From assembly GCA_022710245.1 (NCBI GenBank), contig JAKLHH010000620.1, positions 1-5,373 on the forward strand: DNA of 5,373 nucleotides. The letters are read 5' to 3'. Source of the DNA: Myxococcota bacterium. Lineage in GTDB: Bacteria > Myxococcota > Polyangia > GCA-2747355 > JAKLHH01. Position 1 is the first letter of the stretch. Each line of letters begins with the position of its first letter. Below the pieces are notes generated by a model that made no database searches, was not told the DNA's origin, and saw only the letters and a program-made list of their open reading frames with translations. Shown piece by piece: positions 1-5,373 of the stretch. Made by a program: the position numbers and the translations under genes.

Positions 1-2
1 AG

Positions 3-2738
3 GGCGAGGAGCCCGACCCGGCGGCGCTGCGGGACCTGGCGGTCTACCAGTCCCGCGTGACCCCGGAGGACACCTCCGAGCACGCGGTGGAGGCCGCCGC
101 CGAGCGCTGGGTCAAGGCGGCGCCGTCCTCGGCGAGCTGGCTCCTCCTCGCCAGCGCCCGCGGCGATCGGAACCGCGAGCGCGAGGCGGTGGAGCGCGCG
201 CTCGCGCTGGCCCCCCGCGATCCCTGGGCGCTGCATCGCCTCGCCGGGCTGCGCCTCGCCGGAGGGCGGCGCCTCGCCGCGGTGCAGCTCTGGCGGCGCG
301 CTCTCGAGGTCGCGCCCGGGTTCTTGCCGGCGCGGCTGCAGCTGATCGAGGTGGCGCGCAGCGCCGGGCTCGAGGAGCTCGCCACGCGCGAGCTCGACGC
401 CCTGGTCGCCGAGCACCCGGTGACGATCACGCTGCGGGCCCGCGCCGACCTCGCTCAGGGCCGGGGCGAGGTGGCGAAGGCGCGCCAGCTCTACGAGCGG
501 GTGGTCGGCGTGAGCCAGGACGACCTCGCGGCGCGGCACGCCCTCGGCGAGCTCGCGCTGGGGCGCGGGGACGGCGCCAGCGCCCTGGCGCAGCAGGACG
601 CATCGGTCCGCCTGCACCCGCACCTCGTCCACCTGCGCCTGACCCGCGCCAGGCTCCTCGCCGGCCTCGGACGCCTCGAGGAGGCCGTGGCCGAGTGCGA
701 GCGCGCCCTCGCCATCGACCCGCACGCGACGCGCCCGCTGGAGGAGATGGGCCGCCACCTGCTCCGCGCCGGCCGCGCCGCCGCCGCGCGCGACGCGTGG
801 CGCCGGGCGCTCGTGATCCGGCCGCAGCACGCCGAGCTGCGGAGCTACCTCGCGTTCCTCGAGCCGGGCCGCTCGCGTGGCCGCGCCGAGCAGCGCCGCG
901 TCGATCCCGCGCCGCTGATCAAGGCCGCGCGCGCCAGGCCGCCCCGCGGCGTGCCGGCGAGCGTGCTCCTCGATCTGACCGTGGTCGAGGTGCACCCGAA
1001 CGGGCTCAGCCGCAGGCTGCACCAGCGGCTGGTCAAGGCGGAGACCGAGGCGGGGGTGAAGGAGATCTCGCAGCACGTGATCCGCTACACGCCCGATCGA
1101 CAGTCGATCGAGGTGAAGGCGGCGCGCCTCCACCGCGCGTCGGGCGGCGAGGGCGAGGCGAGCCAGGACGAGACCTCGCTCAACGAGCCCTGGGCGCGCC
1201 TCTACTACGACGAGCGCGGGCGCGTGCTGCGCTTCGACGGCGTGAAGCCGGGGGACGTGGTCGAGCTCGAGTACCTCGTCGAGGACACCGCGGCGGACAA
1301 CCTCTTCGCCGACTACTTCGGCGACGTGGTGCACCTGCAGGAGTCGCGGCCGGTGGAGCGCTTCGAGTATGTGCTGCTGACGCCGGAGCAGCGCAAGGTC
1401 TTCGTGCGGCAGCCGAAGCTGCCCGGGGTCACGCACACCGCGAAGACCGCCGACGGCTGGCGCGAGGAGCGCTGGGCCCTGCGCGACGTGCCCCGGATCC
1501 AGCCCGAGCCCGCGATGCCCGGCTGGAGCGAGGTCTCGGACTTCATCCACGTCTCCACCTACGAGCGCTGGGAGGACGTGGCGCGCTGGTACTGGGGGCT
1601 GGTCAAGGAGCAGCTCCGCAGCACGCCGCGTATCGTGGAGACCGCCCGGCGGATCACCGCCGGCGCGAAGACCGACGAGGAGAAGATCCGGGGCGTGCAG
1701 AACTTCGTGGCGCGGAGCACCCGCTACGTGGGGCTCGAGTTCGGCATCCACGGCTACAAGCCCTACACCGTCGACCAGGTGCTGGCGCGCAAGTTCGGCG
1801 ACTGCAAGGACAAGGCCTCGCTCCTCGTCGCGCTCCTGCGCGAGGTGGGGATCGACGCGGTGCTGGTCGCGGTGCGGACGCGGACCCGCGGCGATCTCGA
1901 CCCCTGGCCGGCCTCGCTCGCGGCCTTCAACCACGCGATCGCCTACCTGCCGAAGCAGGACCGCTACCTCGACGGCACGGCCGAGTTCTCCGGCAGCCGC
2001 GATCTCCCCTGGCAGGATCAGGGCGTGAGCGCGCTGCACATGGACCGCGGCGGCGGCGCGCTGCGCCGCACCCCGGTCTTCGGCCCCGACACCAACGCGG
2101 TCACGCGTCAGGGGCGCTGGACCATCGCGGCGGACGGCGGCGTGCGTATCGTGGAGCAGCTCGAGCTGCGCGGCGACGCCGCGTCGCGCTGGCGGCACCG
2201 CTACCAGGTCGCCGATCACCGGCGGGAGGACTACGAGCGCACCTGGAACGGCCTCGTCGGAGGCGCGAAGGTGCTGCGCGTCGAGATGAAGGACCTCGGC
2301 GATCTCGAGCGGCCGCTGGCGGTGGAGACGGAGCTCGCGGTGCAGGGGCTCGCGCGCCGGGAGGGGGAGCGCCTGAGCCTGCGCCTCGGCCCCGAGGAGG
2401 CGGCGATGATCTCCTGGGTGGCGGGCGCGGCCACGCGACGCTACCCGCTCACCCTCGACTATCCCTGGAGGGTGAAGCGGCGCCTCCGCCTGACCCCGCC
2501 GGCGGGCTGGAGCTTCCAGGTGCTGCCCGCCGAGGCGAACCTGCGCACGCGCTTCGGCGGCTTCACGCGCAAGCTGACCCGCGTCGGTGAGGAGCTCGAG
2601 CTGACGAGCGAGCTCTGGCTGACGCCGATCCGCGTCGCGGCGAAGGACTACCCCGAGCTCCGCTCCTCGATCACCCGCACCCTGCGCCTGCTCGCCGAGC
2701 AGGTGGTGCTGGCCCGGAAGGTGGACCGTGCACGCTAG
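3..2738 (+). CDS. TPR / DUF3857 / transglutaminase-like protein, 5' partial
   Basis: The frame is open from the left window edge to a TAG stop, giving 911 codons. The first possible start inside (GTG at 57) has no Shine-Dalgarno and no signal peptide after it, and the 18 codons before it read as normal coding sequence, so the real start is probably upstream. Residues are numbered from base 3. Residues about 40-285 are degenerate TPR helices; the clearest repeat contains LLAGLGRLEEAVAECERALA. DUF3857 begins near residue 317 (VLLDLTVVEV) and includes the motif KPGDVVELEYLVED. A transglutaminase-like core covers about 517-665, with the hallmark RYVGLEFG and FGDCKDKASLL. The putative triad is Cys601, His644 (AFNHAIAYL) and Asp657 (RYLDGTAEF), so the enzyme looks intact. 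The C-terminal 200 residues are beta-rich and DUF3858-like. Known for the family: a papain-like fold that may cleave or transfer on amide bonds; substrate unknown. Envelope location is inferred. It lies directly upstream of a paralogue. Confidence 0.93.
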   Translation, partial: GEEPDPAALRDLAVYQSRVTPEDTSEHAVEAAAERWVKAAPSSASWLLLASARGDRNREREAVERALALAPRDPWALHRLAGLRLAGGRRLAAVQLWRRALEVAPGFLPARLQLIEVARSAGLEELATRELDALVAEHPVTITLRARADLAQGRGEVAKARQLYERVVGVSQDDLAARHALGELALGRGDGASALAQQDASVRLHPHLVHLRLTRARLLAGLGRLEEAVAECERALAIDPHATRPLEEMGRHLLRAGRAAAARDAWRRALVIRPQHAELRSYLAFLEPGRSRGRAEQRRVDPAPLIKAARARPPRGVPASVLLDLTVVEVHPNGLSRRLHQRLVKAETEAGVKEISQHVIRYTPDRQSIEVKAARLHRASGGEGEASQDETSLNEPWARLYYDERGRVLRFDGVKPGDVVELEYLVEDTAADNLFADYFGDVVHLQESRPVERFEYVLLTPEQRKVFVRQPKLPGVTHTAKTADGWREERWALRDVPRIQPEPAMPGWSEVSDFIHVSTYERWEDVARWYWGLVKEQLRSTPRIVETARRITAGAKTDEEKIRGVQNFVARSTRYVGLEFGIHGYKPYTVDQVLARKFGDCKDKASLLVALLREVGIDAVLVAVRTRTRGDLDPWPASLAAFNHAIAYLPKQDRYLDGTAEFSGSRDLPWQDQGVSALHMDRGGGALRRTPVFGPDTNAVTRQGRWTIAADGGVRIVEQLELRGDAASRWRHRYQVADHRREDYERTWNGLVGGAKVLRVEMKDLGDLERPLAVETELAVQGLARREGERLSLRLGPEEAAMISWVAGAATRRYPLTLDYPWRVKRRLRLTPPAGWSFQVLPAEANLRTRFGGFTRKLTRVGEELELTSELWLTPIRVAAKDYPELRSSITRTLRLLAEQVVLARKVDRAR
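2716..2721 (+). promoter_or_regulatory. Possible Shine-Dalgarno GGAAGG for GTG 2728
   Basis: GGAAGG lies six bases before GTG 2728, inside the last codons of the upstream gene. If used, translation of the second gene would be coupled to the first. It is the best ribosome-binding-like sequence seen for any in-frame start of gene B, but purine-rich hexamers are frequent here, and the protein it would give has an odd long leader. Confidence 0.3.
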
Positions 2739-5373
2739 TCCGCTCATCGTGCTTCACGCATCGCTCCCGGGAGTTGGAATCGACGACCGGCGGCGCGCGG
2801 GGACCCCCGCTCGCGGGCCCCTCCCCACCCCTCGCGTCCTCGCGGGCGCGAGCACTGCGGACCACGAGCGCCTCGCCCGCTGCGGGCGGCGAGGGGCGGG
2901 GCCTTGGCCCCTCCCGCGGCGCCCCACGCGCCGCCTCATCGGTCGGCTCGGTGCTAGTGAACGTTCACCTCGCCGCGCGGCCCGCTGCCTCCTCACGCTG
3001 GTCATCGCCGCGCTGGGGGCGGCCTGTGCCCCCACGCTCGGGCCGGCCGATCTGCCCCTCGCCGGCGCGCGCTATCAGAAGGTGAAGGGTGGCCTCGACG
3101 CGGCGATCGCCAGGGGCGACGCGGGCGCGCGGCGGGACGCCGTCTGGCTCGAGCTCCTCTACCAGGGGGGCGTGGAGAAGGCCCTGCGCGGCTTCGACGC
3201 GGCGCTCGCCGCCCGGCCCGACGATCCTCGCGCGCTCCTCGGGCGCGCGCTGACGCTGCATGATCTCGGCGAGTACGCGCGCGCGGCGCAGGCCTGGACC
3301 GCGCTGCTCCGCGCCTGCGCCGGCGCGCCGGGGCCTGGCTGCGCCGCCGCGAGCTCGCTCGCGCTGCAGCGCCTCACCCAGCTCGCCGGCGAGGGCGAGG
3401 CGGTGGAGGTCGCGCAGCTGGAGCTGCTCCGCGGAGCTCCGCGGCTCGACCCGCTGGTCCGCGATCAGCTGCTGGTCCTCCTCGGGCGCGAGGCGCGCCG
3501 GCAGGGCAAGGCCGAGCTGATGGAGGCGCGCGCGCTGGAGCGCGGCTGCCCGGTCGCCTGGCGCGTGACCGGCCCCCGCCACGAGCTCGCGGCCGTGGAC
3601 CTCGGCCGGGCGCTCCCGGCCGAGGCGGGGCGGCTCGTCCCCACGCATGGCTGCGGCGTGCGGCTGCGCGCCGAGCGCGGCGGCGTCCTCGGCCTCGCCG
3701 CGGAGGTGGAGGCGGCCTCGGCGACGCCGGTGGTGCTCAGCGTCGAGGGGCACGGCCCCTGGCAGGTCAGCCTCGACGGCGCGCTCCTCCATCGCGAGGC
3801 GCCCGCCGATCGCCGCCCGGCAGCGCGCGCGCGCCTGGCGCTGGAGTGGCCGGCTGGCCGCCACCTGCTCACGCTGCACGTCGGGGCGGACGCGAGCGAG
3901 CTCACGGTCCGCGTCACCCTGACCCCGACCGCGGCCGGCGCCAGGCTCGCGCTCCGTCCGGCCGCGCGCTGGGCGGAGCCCGACGCTGCTGGTCGCCCCG
4001 GCGTCGCGCGCGCGGTCGGCTGCGGACCCGCCCCGGAGGAGGTGCTCCGCCGCGAGGGCTGGCCCGTCTGGTACCTCCCGCTCGCGCGCGTCCTCGCCGC
4101 GAGCGGCGCGCTCCTCTGCGGGGACCCCGATCTCGCGCACCAGCAGGCCGCGGCCGCCCAGGCCGCCGCGCCCTCGTTCGCGGCGGCCAGCATGCTCAGG
4201 CTCGCGGTCGCCGACCGCGACCCGGCCGTCCCCGAGACGGTGATCTCGCAGCAGGCTCGGGCCACGCTGGAGAAGCTCCTCGCGCAGGAGCCGGCGCTCG
4301 GCCGCGCCGCCTACAACCTGGCGGCGGTGATGCTCAGGCTCGAGCGCTTCGACGACGCGCTCAAGCTCTTCCGCGCGGGGGCGCAGCGCTGGCCCCGTGA
4401 CTATCGCTGGCGCACCGGGCTCCAGCGCGTCTACCGCGAGCGCTCCTGGTCCGCCGAGGAGCTCGCGGCGGTGGAGGAGGCGCACCGCCTGCAGCCGCGG
4501 AGCTGCTCGCTGCTCGACGATCTGATCAGCCTGCACCGCGCGCGGCGGGAGGTCGCCGGTCTCGGCGAGCTGGCCCGCGCCGCGGTGGCCTGCGACGCCG
4601 CGGGAGGTGCTCGGGTCCGCACGCTGCGCGAGGCAGGGCGACTGGAGGAGGCGGTCACCGAGCAGCGGCGCCTGCTCCGGCTGCGGCCCGACGAGCCCAG
4701 GCAGAGACGCGAGCTGGCTCGTCTGCTCGCCTCGCGCGGGCGCCGCGCCGAGGCCGAGCGCGAGCTCGGCGTGCTGATCGCCGACGGCGCCGCCTCACCG
4801 CTCGACCGCGTGGCGCTCGCCGATCTGCGCGCGAGCGCGGGCGACCGCAAGGGCGCGGCCCTCCTCCTCACCCGCGCGATCGCCGACGCGCCGGGCAACC
4901 TCGAGCTGCGCCGGGCGCTGGAGCGCCTGGAGGGGCGCTCGCTCCTCGAGGACCACCGCCTGGATGGGCTCGCGGTGATCGAGGCCTACCGCAAGTCGGG
5001 GCGGACCTACGAGGCCCCGGCGGTGCTGGTACAGGACCGCATGGTCACGCGCGTCTTCCCGGGCGGCGGCAAGCTGATGCTGATCCACAATATCATCCAG
5101 GTGCTGGCCAAGGAGGGGATCGAGCGCTGGGGCGAGGTGCGCCTGCCCTCGCGCGCCGAGGTGCTCACGCTGCGCGCGGTGAAGGCCGACGGGAGCACGC
5201 GCGAGCCCGAGGAGATCGCGGGCAAGCGCACCATCTCCATCCCCGACCTGGAGGCGGGGGACTTCGTCGAGATGGAGTACCTTGACCTCGAGGAGCCGCC
5301 CTCCGGCCCCGAGCCGACCGCGCCGCAGCGGTTCTTCTTCGGCTCCTTCGACGTGCCGATGGTGAAGAGCGAG
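2728..5373 (+). CDS. Exported TPR / beta-sandwich / DUF3857 protein, 3' partial, start uncertain
   Basis: Frame 1 is open to the right window edge with no stop, giving 882 codons from GTG 2728. Residues about 88-99 (LLTLVIAALGAA) are a hydrophobic stretch after an Arg-rich segment. Cys100 follows in the order LGAAC, a non-canonical lipobox, so this is probably a lipoprotein or otherwise exported. Residues 119-285 are TPR-like (VEKALRGFDAALAARPDDP). Residues about 302-400 look like a beta-sandwich (SLDGALLHRE, then PAGRHLLTLHV). Residues about 449-735 are a second TPR block (RFDDALKLFRAGAQRWP). From about 766 a DUF3857 domain begins (VLVQDRMVTRVFPGGG), with LEAGDFVEMEYLDLEE matching the equivalent motif in the upstream gene. 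A transglutaminase-like domain is expected past the edge. GTG 2728 was chosen because GGAAGG lies six bases upstream and it overlaps the preceding gene by 11 bases. However, it leaves an implausible leader of about 87 residues before the hydrophobic segment. GTG 2749 is the only other in-frame start nearby. The reading frame is certain from about 2985; the start is not. Confidence 0.85.
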   Translation, partial: MHASPLIVLHASLPGVGIDDRRRAGTPARGPLPTPRVLAGASTADHERLARCGRRGAGPWPLPRRPTRRLIGRLGASERSPRRAARCLLTLVIAALGAACAPTLGPADLPLAGARYQKVKGGLDAAIARGDAGARRDAVWLELLYQGGVEKALRGFDAALAARPDDPRALLGRALTLHDLGEYARAAQAWTALLRACAGAPGPGCAAASSLALQRLTQLAGEGEAVEVAQLELLRGAPRLDPLVRDQLLVLLGREARRQGKAELMEARALERGCPVAWRVTGPRHELAAVDLGRALPAEAGRLVPTHGCGVRLRAERGGVLGLAAEVEAASATPVVLSVEGHGPWQVSLDGALLHREAPADRRPAARARLALEWPAGRHLLTLHVGADASELTVRVTLTPTAAGARLALRPAARWAEPDAAGRPGVARAVGCGPAPEEVLRREGWPVWYLPLARVLAASGALLCGDPDLAHQQAAAAQAAAPSFAAASMLRLAVADRDPAVPETVISQQARATLEKLLAQEPALGRAAYNLAAVMLRLERFDDALKLFRAGAQRWPRDYRWRTGLQRVYRERSWSAEELAAVEEAHRLQPRSCSLLDDLISLHRARREVAGLGELARAAVACDAAGGARVRTLREAGRLEEAVTEQRRLLRLRPDEPRQRRELARLLASRGRRAEAERELGVLIADGAASPLDRVALADLRASAGDRKGAALLLTRAIADAPGNLELRRALERLEGRSLLEDHRLDGLAVIEAYRKSGRTYEAPAVLVQDRMVTRVFPGGGKLMLIHNIIQVLAKEGIERWGEVRLPSRAEVLTLRAVKADGSTREPEEIAGKRTISIPDLEAGDFVEMEYLDLEEPPSGPEPTAPQRFFFGSFDVPMVKSE
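2839..2852. repeat. Inverted repeat CTCGCGGGCGCGAG
   Basis: A 6-bp perfect inverted repeat (CTCGCG and CGCGAG) surrounds a GG centre; as a hairpin it would have a 5-bp stem and a 4-base loop. It is the second of several inverted repeats in the gap between the two genes, after the 10-bp palindrome CTCCCGGGAG at 2764-2773. No function can be assigned, and chance is a fair explanation given the composition. Confidence 0.3.
2894..2915. terminator. GC-rich stem-loop between the two genes, possible terminator without U-tract
   Basis: GGG-C-GGGGC, loop CTTG, then GCCCC-T-CCC forms an 8-bp stem with one mismatch and a 4-base loop. It lies about 155 bases after the stop of gene A. No run of T follows on either strand, so it is not a standard intrinsic terminator. 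In sequence this GC-rich, such stems also arise by chance. Confidence 0.25.
2957..2968. promoter_or_regulatory. Perfect 12-bp palindrome, possible operator
   Basis: GTGAACGTTCAC equals its own reverse complement over all 12 bases. It sits about 20 bases before the signal-peptide core of gene B, in a locally AT-richer patch where codons of the open frame (GGT GCT AGT GAA CGT TCA CCT) lose the usual G/C third base. Contiguous palindromes of this kind resemble operators of dimeric helix-turn-helix regulators such as the TetR family. No regulator gene is in the window, so the identity of any binder is unknown. Confidence 0.35.
2983..3027 (+). other. Signal peptide core with possible lipobox Cys
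   Basis: In frame 1 an Arg-rich segment (RSPRRAARC) is followed by a 12-residue hydrophobic core and then GAAC at the Cys codon 3025-3027. The order (positive n-region, h-region, small residues, Cys) fits a type II signal peptide. However, position -3 is Gly, where Leu, Val or Ile is usual, so cleavage by signal peptidase I near this point is also possible. It implies that the large downstream region acts outside the cytoplasm. Confidence 0.6.

Larger units (their letters stand above)
2739..2956. other. Intergenic or leader stretch
   Basis: This lies between the stop of gene A and the palindrome before gene B. It holds GC-rich inverted repeats (2764-2773, 2839-2852, about 2865-2889 and 2894-2915) and C-rich runs. 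Frame 1 is open throughout, but its translation is rich in Arg, Gly and Pro with no domain resemblance. It is either untranslated or a leader of gene B. No convincing -35/-10 pair was found. Confidence 0.5.

Noticed and set aside
1628..2156. 13-base direct repeat GCGTATCGTGGAG at 1628-1640 and 2144-2156
   Set aside because: Both copies are inside coding sequence, read in the same frame as RIVE, and sit in unrelated domains. This looks like coincidence from codon preference.
695..2590. Plus-strand frame 2 open reading frame of 631 codons inside gene A
   Set aside because: It is dominated by Arg, Ala and Pro. Frame 3 over the same bases encodes a clear DUF3857 and transglutaminase domain with its catalytic triad.
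2957..2968. Palindrome considered as a LexA/SOS box
   Set aside because: The Gram-positive type LexA box needs four bases between GAAC and GTTC; here the half-sites are directly joined. Neighbouring genes have no SOS link.
2774..3085. 103-codon plus-strand open frame in the gap between the genes
   Set aside because: The product is Ser, Pro and Arg rich without domain character, and it runs out of frame into the signal peptide of gene B. Only its GTG 2957 is of interest, as a possible start if a base is missing.
2965..4536. Long minus-strand open frame of 523 codons opposite gene B
   Set aside because: Its translation is rich in Arg, Ala, Glu and Gly with no recognisable domain. The plus strand over the same bases gives TPR repeats, a hydrophobic export signal and a frame continuous with a DUF3857 domain. 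Long antisense frames are expected at this GC content.

Overview
The window reads as a very GC-rich (clearly above 70% by eye) bacterial chromosome segment. Codons in the two real genes end almost always in G or C. The gene type (large TPR proteins carrying DUF3857 and a transglutaminase-like domain) and the composition suggest Myxococcota or another deltaproteobacterial-type lineage. This is inference from gene content only, because there is no rRNA or other phylogenetic marker here.

Layout: two large genes lie head to tail on the plus strand, and both are cut by a window edge. Gene A (3-2738) enters from the left. It has TPR repeats, then a DUF3857 domain, then a transglutaminase-like domain with a visible Cys-His-Asp triad, then a C-terminal beta-rich DUF3858-like part. 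Gene B (start uncertain, formally 2728, running off the right end at 5373) has a hydrophobic export segment ending in a possible lipobox Cys. This is followed by TPR repeats, a beta-sandwich-like domain, a second TPR block and the first part of a DUF3857 domain. Its expected transglutaminase domain would lie beyond the window. No complete gene is present.

Between the stop of A and the hydrophobic segment of B lie about 250 bases with GC-rich inverted repeats and a perfect 12-bp palindrome (GTGAACGTTCAC). Frame 1 is open across this stretch but looks only weakly coding, so the true 5' end of gene B is the main annotation problem here.

The two genes appear to be paralogues, since their DUF3857 domains align in the same order of motifs, and they probably form one transcription unit. 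The family is known as TPR plus transglutaminase-like proteins of the cell envelope, but its substrate is not established. A role in processing or cross-linking envelope proteins is only an inference. No tRNA, rRNA, CRISPR array, insertion sequence or phage gene was seen. All other open frames look like shadows produced by the high GC content.
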